NCBI RefSeq assembly: GCF_002892795.1
Contig: NZ_PJMC01000015.1
Span: 1 to 64,000, forward strand
Direction: 5' to 3'
Length of the DNA stretch: 64,000 bases
Source: Arthrobacter sp. AFG20
GTDB lineage: Bacteria > Actinomycetota > Actinomycetes > Actinomycetales > Micrococcaceae
Of this stretch, positions 39,968-49,022 are shown one piece after another. The first letter of the stretch is position 1; each line of letters opens with the position of its first letter. Under the pieces are notes generated by a model. That model was not told where the DNA came from, ran no database searches, and was given only the letters and a program-made list of their open reading frames with translations. The position numbers were made by a program, and so were the translations under genes.

Positions 39968-40858
39968 TTACTGGCGCACCGCCCGTGTGAGCTCTGCCCG
40001 GGCCAGCAGTTCGCTGTCGGAGGGGTAGGCCACTTCCTCGAACACCAGGGGGTGCGGCGCGGCCAGGACGGACCGGGCGTCCCGTTTCCTGGCCAGCAGG
40101 CGCTCGTGCAGCCACTCCGGACGTTCCTGCCCCTCCCCCACGTACAGCGCTGAGCCCACCAAAGCGCGCACCATGTTGTGGCAGAAGGCGTCGGCCTGGA
40201 CGGTAACGACGATGACGCCGTCCTGCCCGCGGGCAAACTCGAAGCGCTGCAGCTCGCGGACGGTAGTGGAACCCTCCCGCGGCTTGCAGAAGGACAGGAA
40301 GTTGTGCAGGCCCAGCAGCTGCGCCGAGCCTTCATTCAGCAGGTCCACGTCCAGGGGCGTCTTGTGCCAGAGAGTGTTGTACCGGCCGAGCGGATCCCAC
40401 TTCTCCGGGCCGTCCGCGATCCGGTAGCTGTAGCGGCGCCACAGGGCGGAGAACCGGGCGTCGAACCCTTCCGGGGCGACGGCGGCGTGGTGCACCATGA
40501 TGGCGCCGGTCTGGTCCCCCAGCCCGCGGCTGAGCGTGCCCCGCAGGCGCCGCAGGAGGGCGACGGCGGGATCGACGGCCGCACCACGGTTCAGTCCCAG
40601 CCACTCGGCTTCCGTGAGGTCCAGGTGGACCACCTGGCCCCGGGCGTGCACGCCCGCGTCGGTACGGCCGGCCACCGTGACGCGTATGGGGCGGCGGAGC
40701 AGCAGCTCCAGGGCGTCTTCGAGAACACCCTGAACGGTACGCCGTCCCGGCTGCACTGCCCACCCGCTGAACGGGCCGCCGTCGTACGCCAGATCGAGCC
40801 GGATACGCAGGAACCCGCCGCCCCCCAAAACGGGGGCAGCGGGTTCCTGGTGGGTCAT
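39968..40858 (-). CDS. truA: tRNA pseudouridine(38-40) synthase
   Basis: Isomerises uridines 38-40 in the anticodon arm. LDLAYDGGPFSGWAVQPG, the catalytic Asp in VAGRTDAGVHARGQVVHL (about residue 70) and QADAFCHNMVRALVGSAL are TruA signatures. ATG 40858 (MTHQEPAAP, 296 aa) is chosen; the frame extends upstream to 41026 but that part is the antisense of the low-complexity rplQ tail. 31 bp after rplQ, end of the alpha-type operon. It marks the right edge of the accessory island. Confidence 0.96.
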   Translation of the reverse strand: MTHQEPAAPVLGGGGFLRIRLDLAYDGGPFSGWAVQPGRRTVQGVLEDALELLLRRPIRVTVAGRTDAGVHARGQVVHLDLTEAEWLGLNRGAAVDPAVALLRRLRGTLSRGLGDQTGAIMVHHAAVAPEGFDARFSALWRRYSYRIADGPEKWDPLGRYNTLWHKTPLDVDLLNEGSAQLLGLHNFLSFCKPREGSTTVRELQRFEFARGQDGVIVVTVQADAFCHNMVRALVGSALYVGEGQERPEWLHERLLARKRDARSVLAAPHPLVFEEVAYPSDSELLARAELTRAVRQ

Positions 40859-40889
40859 AGACTCAAGTCTATGCGAAGGATTTAGCGAA

Positions 40890-41474
40890 TTACTTCGCGT
40901 CCTTGGCCTCGTCGGCAACAGCCTCGTCAGCGGCAGCTTCCTCGGCCGGAGCCTCTTCAGCAGCAGCTTCTTCAGCCGGAGCTTCCTCAGCGGCAGGAGC
41001 CTCTTCGGTTGCAGCTTCGGTCTCAACGACCTCTGCCTCGGGAGCTTCCTCAGCGGCCGGAGCAGCAGCGGCAGCAGCCTGGGTGGCCTCGGCTACAACA
41101 GCCTGCTTGGCGGAAACCGGCTCGAGGACCAGTTCGATGACAGCCATGGGAGCGTTGTCGCCCTTGCGGTTGCCGATCTTGGTGATGCGGGTGTAGCCGC
41201 CGTCGCGGTTCTCCACAGCCTGAGCGATGTCGGTGAACAGCTCGTGGACGACGCCCTTGTTGCTGATCAGGCCGAGAACGCGGCGGCGGGAAGCGAGGTC
41301 GCCACGCTTGGCGAAGGTGACCAGGCGCTCTGCGTACGGCTTCAGGCGCTTGGCCTTGGTGACCGTGGTGGTGATCCGCTTGTGCTCGAACAGTGCTGCT
41401 GCCAGGTTCGCGAGCATGAGACGCTCGTGAGCCGGGCCGCCTCCGAGGCGCGGACCCTTAGTGGGGGTAGGCAT
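40890..41474 (-). CDS. rplQ: 50S ribosomal protein L17 with acidic tail
   Basis: Residues 1-118 are the normal L17 ([66 protein letters not shown]). About 75 further residues are an Ala/Glu/Pro repeat ([17 protein letters not shown]...) ending AKDAK. L17 lies near the peptide exit, so the tail would hang outside the ribosome. Tail extensions occur in some actinobacteria; this one is long. Cotranscribed with rpoA and truA. Confidence 0.97.
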   Translation of the reverse strand: MPTPTKGPRLGGGPAHERLMLANLAAALFEHKRITTTVTKAKRLKPYAERLVTFAKRGDLASRRRVLGLISNKGVVHELFTDIAQAVENRDGGYTRITKIGNRKGDNAPMAVIELVLEPVSAKQAVVAEATQAAAAAAPAAEEAPEAEVVETEAATEEAPAAEEAPAEEAAAEEAPAEEAAADEAVADEAKDAK

Positions 41475-41552
41475 AATTGTTTCTCCTCATATGGAAGCCG
41501 GGAGGCTGCGCACTACGCGGTGCGGGCCAGCCCCTCGGCCAAGATCTGCTTG

Positions 41553-42563
41553 TTAGAGCTCGTCGTCGCTGAACGCGGCGTCGTCCTCTTCGATGGCTGC
41601 GGCGCGGGCTGCCAGGTCGAAACCGGGAGGGGAGTCCTTCAGGGACAGACCCAGTTCAACCAGCTTTGCCTTGACCTCATCGATGGACTTCGCACCGAAG
41701 TTGCGGATGTCCATCAGGTCAGCCTCGGAGCGGGCAACGAGTTCACCCACGGTGTGGATGCCCTCACGCTTGAGGCAGTTGTAGGAACGGACGGTGAGGT
41801 CCAGATCCTCGATCGGCAGAGCCATGTCTGCTGCCAGGGCAGCATCCGTCGGCGACGGGCCAATCTCGATACCCTCAGCTGCGGTGTTCAGCTCGCGGGC
41901 CAGACCGAACAGTTCCACCAGGGTGGTGCCAGCGGAAGCAACGGCATCGCGCGGGGCGATGGCCTGCTTGGTCTCGACGTCGACAATCAGCTTGTCAAAG
42001 TCGGTGCGCTGCTCAACACGGGTGGCTTCCACGCGGAAAGTAACCTTCAGCACCGGCGAGTAGATGGAGTCAACCGGAATACGGCCGATCTCTGCGTCGC
42101 CGGACTTGTTCTGAGCTGCCGAAACGTAGCCGCGGCCGCGCTCGATGGTCAGTTCGAGTTCGAACTTGCCCTTCGAGTTCAGCGTGGCAATGTGCAGATC
42201 CGGGTTGTGGAACTCGACGCCGGCCGGCGGAGCGATGTCCGCGGCGGTGACGACTCCGGGGCCCTGCTTGCGCAGGTAAGCAACAACCGGCTCGTCGTGC
42301 TCGGAGGACACGGACAGGTTCTTGATGTTGAGGATGATCTCGGTGACATCTTCCTTGACACCCGGAACCGTCGTGAACTCGTGCAGCACGCCATCGATCC
42401 GGATGCTGGTTACAGCGGCACCGGGGATGGAGGAGAGCAGGGTACGGCGGAGGGAGTTTCCGAGGGTGTAACCGAAGCCCGGCTCCAGCGGTTCAATGAT
42501 GAACCGGGAGCGGTTTTCGGAGACGACCTCTTCGGAGAGGGTGGGGCGCTGTGCAATGAGCAC
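41553..42563 (-). CDS. rpoA: RNA polymerase alpha subunit
   Basis: 336 residues. N-terminal domain (assembly): [31 protein letters not shown]-terminal domain: [26 protein letters not shown] and [20 protein letters not shown], which bind UP-element DNA and activators. 131 bp separate it from rpsK, the place where rpsD lies in many bacteria; a hairpin occupies it. Confidence 0.98.
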   Translation of the reverse strand: MLIAQRPTLSEEVVSENRSRFIIEPLEPGFGYTLGNSLRRTLLSSIPGAAVTSIRIDGVLHEFTTVPGVKEDVTEIILNIKNLSVSSEHDEPVVAYLRKQGPGVVTAADIAPPAGVEFHNPDLHIATLNSKGKFELELTIERGRGYVSAAQNKSGDAEIGRIPVDSIYSPVLKVTFRVEATRVEQRTDFDKLIVDVETKQAIAPRDAVASAGTTLVELFGLARELNTAAEGIEIGPSPTDAALAADMALPIEDLDLTVRSYNCLKREGIHTVGELVARSEADLMDIRNFGAKSIDEVKAKLVELGLSLKDSPPGFDLAARAAAIEEDDAAFSDDEL

Positions 42564-42644
42564 TTAGGTTTCCTTTCGGCGAGCATCCGCTATATGACGC
42601 AACACAGGTGGTGGAAAATCGGTCTGAGGACTTAACGCGGCGGG

Positions 42645-42675
42645 CTTGCCCGGACCCGAAACGGGTCCGGGCAAG
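42645..42675 (-). terminator. hairpin between rpsK and rpoA
   Basis: CTTGCCCGGACCC (42645-42657) pairs perfectly with GGGTCCGGGCAAG (42663-42675), loop GAAAC. No U-tract; could be a partial terminator that sets the ratio of ribosomal protein to polymerase transcripts. Confidence 0.65.
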
Positions 42676-42694
42676 CTCCGGCTGCGGAAAATAC

Positions 42695-43096
42695 TTAGAC
42701 GCGGCGGCGCTTCGGCGGACGGCAGCCGTTGTGCGCGGCGGGGGTGACGTCCTGGATGGAGCCAACCTCGAGGCCGGCAGCCTGCAGCGAACGGATGGCG
42801 GTTTCGCGTCCGGAACCCGGTCCCTTGACGAACACGTCAACCTTCTTCAGGCCGTGCTCCTGTGCACGCTTGGCGGCGGCTTCGGCAGCCATCTGCGCAG
42901 CGAACGGGGTGGACTTACGCGAGCCCTTGAATCCAACCTCACCGGCGGAAGCCCAGGAAATCACAGCACCGGACGGGTCCGTGATGGACACGATGGTGTT
43001 GTTGAACGTGCTCTTGATGTGCGCCTGGCCAAGCGCGATATTCTTCTTGTCCTTCTTACGCGGCTTGCGAACCGCGCCACGAGTCTTCGGGGGCAT
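42695..43096 (-). CDS. rpsK: 30S ribosomal protein S11
   Basis: 133 residues; platform protein of the 30[37 protein letters not shown] and [16 protein letters not shown] are conserved. Second gene of rpsM-rpsK-rpoA-rplQ. The usual next gene, rpsD, is absent. Confidence 0.98.
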   Translation of the reverse strand: MPPKTRGAVRKPRKKDKKNIALGQAHIKSTFNNTIVSITDPSGAVISWASAGEVGFKGSRKSTPFAAQMAAEAAAKRAQEHGLKKVDVFVKGPGSGRETAIRSLQAAGLEVGSIQDVTPAAHNGCRPPKRRRV

Positions 43097-43143
43097 TTCT
43101 TCTCCTACAGAAAGTTATTTGGGGGAAGGCCGTGCTGATCCCA

Positions 43144-43163
43144 CATTTGCCGTCAGGCAAATG
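43144..43163 (-). other. small hairpin between rpsM and rpsK
   Basis: CATTTGCC/GGCAAATG with loop GTCA just after the rpsM stop. Likely a processing or regulatory element within the operon; no U-tract. Confidence 0.45.
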
Positions 43164-43167
43164 CGGT

Positions 43168-43542
43168 TTAGCGGGCCTTCTTCTTGCCGGCGACGGTACG
43201 CTTCGGGCCCTTGCGGGTACGAGCGTTGGTCTTCGTACGCTGACCGCGTACGGGCAGGCCCTTGCGGTGACGCAGGCCTTCGTAGCTGCCGATTTCAACC
43301 TTGCGGCGGATATCTGCTGCTACTTCGCGGCGAAGGTCACCCTCAACCTTGTAGTTGCCTTCAATGTAGTCACGCAGCTCTACCAGCTGCGCATCCGTCA
43401 GGTCCTTGACCCGAACGTCAGCGCTGATGCCGGTGGCAGTCAGGGTTTCGTGTGCACGGGTCTTGCCCACGCCGTAGATGTAAGTAAGCGCAATTTCCAG
43501 CCGCTTTTCGCGGGGAATGTCTACGCCAGCGAGACGAGCCAT
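43168..43542 (-). CDS. rpsM: 30S ribosomal protein S13
   Basis: 124 residues from ATG 43542 ([26 protein letters not shown]), preceded by [35 protein letters not shown] near the end is conserved. A 7-bp hairpin (CCGCACT/AGTGCGG, 43588-43604) sits in its leader. Confidence 0.98.
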   Translation of the reverse strand: MARLAGVDIPREKRLEIALTYIYGVGKTRAHETLTATGISADVRVKDLTDAQLVELRDYIEGNYKVEGDLRREVAADIRRKVEIGSYEGLRHRKGLPVRGQRTKTNARTRKGPKRTVAGKKKAR

Positions 43543-43714
43543 AGTGGCGGTACTCCTTGAATAAACCGGAGGTCGTAGGCAGTACACCCGCACTTTCAGT
43601 GCGGCCCCAGCCTCCGACCGGGGGTTAGCTGTCCGGGCTCATGCGTCCCAGTTCAGCTTGTGCTGCCTTTATTTACTTGCGTGGGTTAGCAACCCAGGGA
43701 TTCCCTGACGGGAA

Positions 43715-43828
43715 TTAGCCCTGGCGCTGCTTGTGGCGCGGGTTCTCGCAGATCACCATGACCCGGCCGTTACGGCGGATCACTTTGCACTTTTCGCAGA
43801 TCTGCTTGACGCTCGGCTTGACCTTCAT
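43715..43828 (-). CDS. rpmJ: 50S ribosomal protein L36
   Basis: 37 residues, [19 protein letters not shown] ... [10 protein letters not shown], with the C-x2-C and C/H zinc ligands of the zinc-binding form. Too short for most ORF lists. Between infA and rpsM, as usual. Confidence 0.97.
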   Translation of the reverse strand: MKVKPSVKQICEKCKVIRRNGRVMVICENPRHKQRQG

Positions 43829-43898
43829 GGCGTTCCTTTGCGTGATAGCAGTTGGGCCGATGGAGCGGCCTTAGGCAATTGCCTTGGCCGCCCAACGT

Positions 43899-44120
43899 TT
43901 ACTTGTAGCGGTAGACGATACGACCACGTGTCAGGTCGTAAGGGCTCAGCTCCACCACTACCCGGTCCTCAGGGAGAATCCTGATGTAGTGCTGGCGCAT
44001 CTTTCCAGAGATGTGTGCCAGGACGACGTGCTTGTTGGTGAGCTCAACACGAAACATCGCGTTGGGCAGCGCCTCAGTCACTACGCCCTCGATCTCAATG
44101 ACCCCGTCCTTCTTGGCCAT
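43899..44120 (-). CDS. infA: translation initiation factor IF-1
   Basis: 73 residues, [29 protein letters not shown] fold that binds the 30S A site at initiation. ATG 44120 with GCGGAGGATATG context. First gene of the infA-rpmJ-rpsM-rpsK-rpoA-rplQ-truA run with its own promoter upstream. Confidence 0.98.
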   Translation of the reverse strand: MAKKDGVIEIEGVVTEALPNAMFRVELTNKHVVLAHISGKMRQHYIRILPEDRVVVELSPYDLTRGRIVYRYK

Positions 44121-44249
44121 ATCCTCCGCTAACTGTTGTTTGCCACAGACCTCCGGCTGGCGCCGGGCATGACTGCGGACGTTTTTGATTTGATTGATCG
44201 TCGCCCTCCGGCCGCAAATGGGCGTGGCAGGGCAGACAACCAACATGCA

Positions 44250-44278
44250 ACTCTACGGCATTAGGCCCGGAAAGTTAA
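44250..44278 (-). promoter_or_regulatory. infA promoter
   Basis: On the minus strand TTAACT (44273-44278), 17 bp, TAGAGT (44250-44255); predicted start about 44243 gives a leader of roughly 120 nt before infA. Good spacing makes this one of the better promoter calls in the window. Confidence 0.55.
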
Positions 44279-44289
44279 ATCCAGCCATG

Positions 44290-45258
44290 TTAGCGCACAT
44301 CGCCCGGGTATGCACCAAATTCACCCGCCGGAGTTGTGACAGCCGGGGCGCTGCTGATCCCGTCCAGGATGGCCAAACGTACGACGTCGGCTGCCGCGCT
44401 CTGTAGCGTAATGAGGCTTACCTGCCGGGCGGCTTCCGTACTCCTGTCCAGCTCCTGGCCCCCGGTGGCGAGGCAGAACACGGTGTCCCCGTCAGCCAGG
44501 GTGTGGCTCGGATTCAGCGCCCGTGCCAGCCCCGCATGGGCAGCCGAGGCGGTCCGCTTGCACTCAGCCACATCCAGCGTCGCGTTAGTGGCGACGACGA
44601 CGAGCGTGGTGTTGAGCGCTGCGCCGGGTTCCGTCCCAGCAGGCGAAACCCCCGGCGGCAGGCCCAGCGCGTTCACCACCGCCAAGGCACCGACCACCAC
44701 GCCGTTCGCCAGGGTGGCCGACGCTGTGCCCACTCCCCCTTTGTATTTCCCGCGGCCGATGACGGCTCCGGTGCCGGCACCCACGTTGCCGCGTTCGACG
44801 TCGTGCCCTTCAGCCTGCGCGCCGGCGGCCACAGCCGCCGCGTAGCCCATGGCTTCATCCGGGCGGGCGCTGAAGTCGCCACCGCGGCCGAGGTCGAAGA
44901 TGGCGGCTGCCGGAACAATGGGCACCACCCCTCCGGCTACTGTGAAGCCACGGCCCTGTTCCTCGCACCAGCGCTGGACGCCGTGGGCGGTGACCAGCCC
45001 GTAGGCGCTGCCGCCGGTGAGCACCACGGCGTCGACGGTGCTTACCAGGGTGGTGGGGTCGAGGGCATCGGTCTCATGGGTTCCGGGTCCTCCCCCGCGG
45101 ACGTCCACCGAACCGACGGTCCCCGCGGGTGGCAGCACCACGGTCACCCCGCTCAGCCACCCGCCGTCGGACTTCTGCCGGTGCCCCACACGGATGCCCG
45201 GCACATCGGTGATCTGTCCAGGCGCCGTGGCTCGGTCACTCGGTCCCATGGCTCCCAT
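44290..45258 (-). CDS. P1-family peptidase (DmpA/L-aminopeptidase type)
   Basis: 322 residues. Ntn-like autoprocessing hydrolase family: ITDVPGIRVGHRQ start, RGGGPGTHETDAL, LTGGSAYGL, RGNVGAGTGAVIGRGK and the site of self-cleavage in LNTTLVVVATNATLD, where Thr would become the N-terminal nucleophile. Substrate could be beta- or D/L-aminopeptides; not decided. It sits alone between map and infA inside the ribosomal region, with a hairpin before it. Start at 45258 or the second ATG 9 nt later. Confidence 0.85.
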   Translation of the reverse strand: MGAMGPSDRATAPGQITDVPGIRVGHRQKSDGGWLSGVTVVLPPAGTVGSVDVRGGGPGTHETDALDPTTLVSTVDAVVLTGGSAYGLVTAHGVQRWCEEQGRGFTVAGGVVPIVPAAAIFDLGRGGDFSARPDEAMGYAAAVAAGAQAEGHDVERGNVGAGTGAVIGRGKYKGGVGTASATLANGVVVGALAVVNALGLPPGVSPAGTEPGAALNTTLVVVATNATLDVAECKRTASAAHAGLARALNPSHTLADGDTVFCLATGGQELDRSTEAARQVSLITLQSAAADVVRLAILDGISSAPAVTTPAGEFGAYPGDVR

Positions 45259-45262
45259 TCTG

Positions 45263-45289
45263 CCCCACCCAACTGCGAGTTAGGTGGGG
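45263..45289 (-). terminator. hairpin between map and the P1 peptidase gene
   Basis: CCCCACC-c-AACT / AGTT-a-GGTGGGG with a GCG loop fills the 35-bp gap. Probably limits read-through from map. Confidence 0.6.
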
Positions 45290-45293
45290 AAAC

Positions 45294-46121
45294 CTAGGGG
45301 ATCGGGACCGGCACCACGCCAAGGGGCACGAGCCTGGCCGCGCCGCCGTCGGGCGAGGACAGCACCCAGATGCCCTTCTCGTGCACGGCTACGGAGTGCT
45401 CCCACTGGCAGGAGCGCTTTCCGTCGGTGGTGACCACGGTCCAGTCGTCCTCCAGCACTGCCGTCTCGATGCCGCCGCGGACCAGCATCGGTTCGATGGC
45501 CAGGCAGAGGCCGGGGCGGATCTTCGGACCGCGGTGGCTGGTGCGGTAATTCAGGACGTCGGGTGCCATGTGCATCTCGGAGCCGATGCCGTGGCCCACA
45601 TAGTCCTCGAGGATCCCCAGGGGCTTGCCCGGAACCGAGGAAACATAGTCGTCCACCGCCGCGCCGATGTCGCCCACGAACTTGCCCTTGGCCAGGGCGG
45701 CGATGCCGTGCCACATGGCGGTCTCGGTGACGTCGGAGAGGCGCTGGTCCTCCGGGTCGGGCGTTCCCACGATCACAGTCCGCGCCGAGTCGGAGTGCCA
45801 GCCGTTGACAATCGCGCCGCCGTCGATGGAGATGATGTCCCCGTCCTGCAGAACCTTGTCGCCCGGGATGCCGTGGACCACTTCCTCGTTGACGGAAGTG
45901 CAGATAGTGGCGGGGAACCCGTGGTAGCCCAGGAAGTTGGACTTGGCGCCCGCCTCGAGCAGCACGGCAGCGAAGACCTCGTCGAGCTGCTTGGTGGTGA
46001 CGCCGGGCGCTGCCGCGGCCACGGCGGCGTCGAGGGCGCGGCTCAGGACGAGCCCGGCCTCGTGCATGGTGCGCATCTGGGCGTTGGTCTTGTATTCAAT
46101 CCGTGGCTGGCCGAATGCCAT
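45294..46121 (-). CDS. map: methionine aminopeptidase type I
   Basis: Removes initiator Met from nascent proteins. 275 residues; metal ligands are visible in SIDGGAIVNGWHSDSARTVIVG (two Asp), GHGIGSEMH (His), CLAIEPML (Glu) and QWEHSVAVHEKG (Glu). Follows adk with a 124-bp gap carrying two hairpins. Confidence 0.97.
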   Translation of the reverse strand: MAFGQPRIEYKTNAQMRTMHEAGLVLSRALDAAVAAAAPGVTTKQLDEVFAAVLLEAGAKSNFLGYHGFPATICTSVNEEVVHGIPGDKVLQDGDIISIDGGAIVNGWHSDSARTVIVGTPDPEDQRLSDVTETAMWHGIAALAKGKFVGDIGAAVDDYVSSVPGKPLGILEDYVGHGIGSEMHMAPDVLNYRTSHRGPKIRPGLCLAIEPMLVRGGIETAVLEDDWTVVTTDGKRSCQWEHSVAVHEKGIWVLSSPDGGAARLVPLGVVPVPIP

Positions 46122-46147
46122 CTGCGGTGCTTCCTCTCAATGCGCCT

Positions 46148-46227
46148 CGCCCTTCCGGCCGCAGGATGCGGCCGGAAGGGCGGGGCTAAAAGCCGGAGGC
46201 CCCTCCCCATGGTCCGGGAGGAGCCTC
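46148..46227 (-). terminator. two hairpins between adk and map
   Basis: A perfect 16-bp stem (46148-46163 with 46167-46182, loop GGA) and a second stem GAGGC-c-CCTCCC / GGGAGG-a-GCCTC (46196-46227). Neither has a U-tract; together they may attenuate map expression relative to secY-adk. Confidence 0.6.
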
Positions 46228-46245
46228 GCAGCGTTGGAACTAATT

Positions 46246-46824
46246 TCAGGCGGCCTGAGCTTCCTTGATGGCCTGCATGACGCGGTCGGTGACCTCGTCG
46301 ATCTGGCCGATGCCGTCAACCTGGGTCAGGATACCGCGTTCGGCATACTTGGCCACGACGGCTTCGGTCTGCTCGTGGTAAAGGTCCAGGCGGTGGCGGA
46401 TGACGGCCTCGTTGTCGTCACTGCGTCCGGTTTCCTTCGCGCGGCCCAGCAGGCGGGCTACGAGCTCCTCGTCATCAGCGGTGAGCTGCAGGACGACGTC
46501 CAGCTTCTGGTCGCCATCGGCCAGGATCTGGTCCAGGTAGTCAACCTGGGCGGTGGTGCGCGGGTAGCCGTCCAGCAGGAAGCCGTTCTCGACGTCGCCT
46601 TCGCTGAGGCGGTCGCGGACCATCTTGTTGGTCACGCTGTCCGGAACGAAGTCCCCGGCGTCCATGTACTTCTTGGCCTCAACGCCGAGCGGAGTCTCGC
46701 CCTTCACGTTGGCGCGGAAGATGTCACCGGTGGAAATCGCAACGACGCCGAGGCGGTCCGAGATGCGTTCCGCCTGCGTGCCCTTGCCCGAACCCGGTGG
46801 TCCGATAATCAACATTCTGGTCAT
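46246..46824 (-). CDS. adk: adenylate kinase (short-lid form)
   Basis: AMP + ATP to 2 ADP. 192 residues; P-loop LIIGPPGSGKGTQAE (about 5-18), FLLDGYPRTTAQ and the short LID RSDDNEAVIRHRL, with no zinc-type long lid. ATG 46824 overlaps the secY stop by 4 nt. Confidence 0.97.
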   Translation of the reverse strand: MTRMLIIGPPGSGKGTQAERISDRLGVVAISTGDIFRANVKGETPLGVEAKKYMDAGDFVPDSVTNKMVRDRLSEGDVENGFLLDGYPRTTAQVDYLDQILADGDQKLDVVLQLTADDEELVARLLGRAKETGRSDDNEAVIRHRLDLYHEQTEAVVAKYAERGILTQVDGIGQIDEVTDRVMQAIKEAQAA

Positions 46825-48131
46825 CGCAATAGCCCTTCGTAGTGACGCTGCTGTAGCTGCGCGTCAATTTGCTTGACGGTTTCCAAGCCAACGCCCACCA
46901 TGATCAGGATCGAGGTGCCACCGAACGGGAAGTTCTGGTTCGCGTTGATCAGCACGAGCGCCACCAGCGGAATCAGTGCCACGAAGCCAAGATAGATGGC
47001 GCCGGGCAGCGTGATGCGCGACAGGACGTACTGCAGGTAATCCGCGGTCGGCTTGCCGGCACGGATACCCGGAATGAAGCCGCCGTATTTCTTCATGTTG
47101 TCGGAGACCTCTTCAGGGTTGAAGGTGATCGCCACATAGAAGTAGGTAAAGAAAACGATCATGGCGAAATACATCACCATGTAGATGGGGTGGTCGCCGC
47201 GGGTCAGGTTGTTGTTGATCCACTCAACCCACGGCTGGATGGACTCCCCCGCCTTCGGCTGGTTGAACTGCGAGATCAACGCCGGCAGGTAGAGCATCGA
47301 GGAGGCGAAGATGACGGGAATGACGCCGGCCATGTTCACCTTGATGGGAATGTAGGTGCTGGTGCCGCCCACTGTGCGGCGGCCGATCATCCGCTTGGCG
47401 TACTGCACCGGGATGCGGCGCTGGGACTGCTCCACGAAGACCACCAGGGCAACCGTCAGCAGGCCGATGACGATGACAATGAAGAACGTGCCCGGGCCCT
47501 GCGCGGACCAGATGGCGCCCAGCGAGGTGGGGAAGCCGGCAGCGATGGCCGTGAAGATCAGCAGCGACATGCCGTTGCCGACGCCCTTCTCGGTCACGAG
47601 CTCACCCATCCACATGATGAGGCCGGTGCCGGCCGTCAGCGTGATGACGATGAGGATCGTGGTGATGACGCTCTGGTCCGGGATGATCGGCAAGTTGCAG
47701 CCGGGCAGCAACTGGCCTGACCGTGCCAGCGACACCAGTGTCGTGGCATTCAGCAGGCCAAGGGCGATCGTCAGGTACCGCGTGTACTGCGTCAGCTTGG
47801 ACTGCCCGGAGGCACCCTCTTCGTAAAGCTGCTGGAACCGCGGGATGACCACGCGCAGCAGCTGCACAATGATGCTCGCCGTGATGTACGGCATGATGCC
47901 CAGGGCGAAAATGGAGACCTGCAGCAATGCACCGCCGCTGAAAAGATTGACGAGCTGGTAGATCCCGCCCTGGGTCTGCCCGTTCGACAAGCATTGCTGG
48001 ACATTCTGGTAGCTCACACCGGGCGAGGGGATAAAGGCTCCCAAGCGGAAGATTGTGATGATTCCCAGCGTGAACAACAACTTGCGTCGCAGATCAGGCG
48101 TTCGAAACGCCCGGCCGAATGCGCTTAGCAA
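46821..48131 (-). CDS. secY: preprotein translocase subunit SecY
   Basis: Ten-helix channel of the Sec system, 436 residues. LSAFGRAFRTPDLRRKLLFTLG, the plug-region segment ISPGV-type SPGVSYQN, and the C-terminal GTSILIMVGVGLETVKQIDAQ are typical. Start is TTG 48131 with GAGGAGGAC before it. Separated from rplO by a strong terminator, so it needs its own promoter. Confidence 0.97.
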   Translation of the reverse strand: MLSAFGRAFRTPDLRRKLLFTLGIITIFRLGAFIPSPGVSYQNVQQCLSNGQTQGGIYQLVNLFSGGALLQVSIFALGIMPYITASIIVQLLRVVIPRFQQLYEEGASGQSKLTQYTRYLTIALGLLNATTLVSLARSGQLLPGCNLPIIPDQSVITTILIVITLTAGTGLIMWMGELVTEKGVGNGMSLLIFTAIAAGFPTSLGAIWSAQGPGTFFIVIVIGLLTVALVVFVEQSQRRIPVQYAKRMIGRRTVGGTSTYIPIKVNMAGVIPVIFASSMLYLPALISQFNQPKAGESIQPWVEWINNNLTRGDHPIYMVMYFAMIVFFTYFYVAITFNPEEVSDNMKKYGGFIPGIRAGKPTADYLQYVLSRITLPGAIYLGFVALIPLVALVLINANQNFPFGGTSILIMVGVGLETVKQIDAQLQQRHYEGLLR

Positions 48132-48188
48132 GCGTCCTCCTCATTAGTTGATAAGTCTCGTGATGCAGATGTATAAACCCAACAACCG

Positions 48189-48219
48189 AGTCTAACCGGT
48201 GTTTGCGGCGTGCGAACAA
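48189..48219 (-). promoter_or_regulatory. possible secY promoter
   Basis: Minus strand TAGACT (48189-48194) with TTGTTC 19 bp upstream (48214-48219). Predicted start leaves a leader of about 50 nt. The -10 matches others in the window; the -35 spacing is long. Confidence 0.4.
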
Positions 48220-48241
48220 TCCGGAAGACCCAATAGGTATG

Positions 48242-48286
48242 AAAAAACTCCCGGCACAGGGGCCTCGGCCCCCGTGCCGGGAGTTT
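48242..48286 (-). terminator. intrinsic terminator after rplO
   Basis: AAACTCCCGGCAC (48245-48257) pairs with GTGCCGGGAGTTT (48274-48286), with a further GGGG/CCCC pairing inside; on the minus strand it is followed by TTTTTT. A textbook terminator that ends the spc operon before secY. Confidence 0.9.
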
Positions 48287-48327
48287 GCGCAGCGGGCTAT
48301 TGCCCACCGGCTCCGGGACAGAATCCC

Positions 48328-48813
48328 TTAGAGCGCGGTGGTGCTGCCGCCGGCTGCTGCAATCTTTTCTGCGGCGCTGGCCGAGAATGCGTGGACGGTG
48401 ACGTCAACCTTGACGGTGATGTCGCCGGTGCCAAGCACCTTGACGGGCTGGTTCTTGCGAACGGCACCCTTCTCGACCAGGTTCTCCACGGTGACTGCGC
48501 CACCTTCCGGGAACAGCTCGTTGAGCTTGTCCAGGTTTACAACCTGGAACTCAACCCGGAACGGGTTCTTGAAGCCGCGCAGCTTCGGCAGGCGCATGTG
48601 CAGCGGCAGCTGGCCGCCGGCAAAGCCAGCCTTGATCTGGTAGCGGGCCTTCGTACCCTTGGTACCGCGACCGGCGGTCTTACCCTTGGAACCTTCACCA
48701 CGACCAACACGGGTCTTGGCGGTCTTGGAACCCGGGGCGGGACGCAGGTGGTGAACCTTAAGAGCGCTCTGCTTCTCAGCAGCGGCGGTCTCGGCGGTGT
48801 TCTTCTCTGCCAT
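48328..48813 (-). CDS. rplO: 50S ribosomal protein L15
   Basis: 161 residues; [35 protein letters not shown] is the conserved rRNA-binding N-terminus. About 15 extra residues ([15 protein letters not shown]) precede it. ATG overlaps the rpmD stop (TAATG). Last gene of the spc operon here. Confidence 0.97.
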   Translation of the reverse strand: MAEKNTAETAAAEKQSALKVHHLRPAPGSKTAKTRVGRGEGSKGKTAGRGTKGTKARYQIKAGFAGGQLPLHMRLPKLRGFKNPFRVEFQVVNLDKLNELFPEGGAVTVENLVEKGAVRKNQPVKVLGTGDITVKVDVTVHAFSASAAEKIAAAGGSTTAL

Positions 48814-49019
48814 TACTTCGCCTCCTCAACATTCACGAGGTGCGGAACCGTGTTGAGCATTCCGACGGTCACGGCGTCAGCGGTGCGGACAACGGTGTGT
48901 CCGATGCGCTTGAGGCCGAGCGACCGAAGGGTGTCGCGCTGGTTCTGCTTGGCGCCAATGACGCCCTTGATCTGGGTGATCTCCAACTGAGCGTCGGAGG
49001 GAGTCAGGTTCTTAGCCAT
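48813..49019 (-). CDS. rpmD: 50S ribosomal protein L30
   Basis: 68 residues; [33 protein letters not shown]. 3 bp after rpsE. Confidence 0.97.
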   Translation of the reverse strand: MAKNLTPSDAQLEITQIKGVIGAKQNQRDTLRSLGLKRIGHTVVRTADAVTVGMLNTVPHLVNVEEAK

Positions 49020-49022
49020 AAC

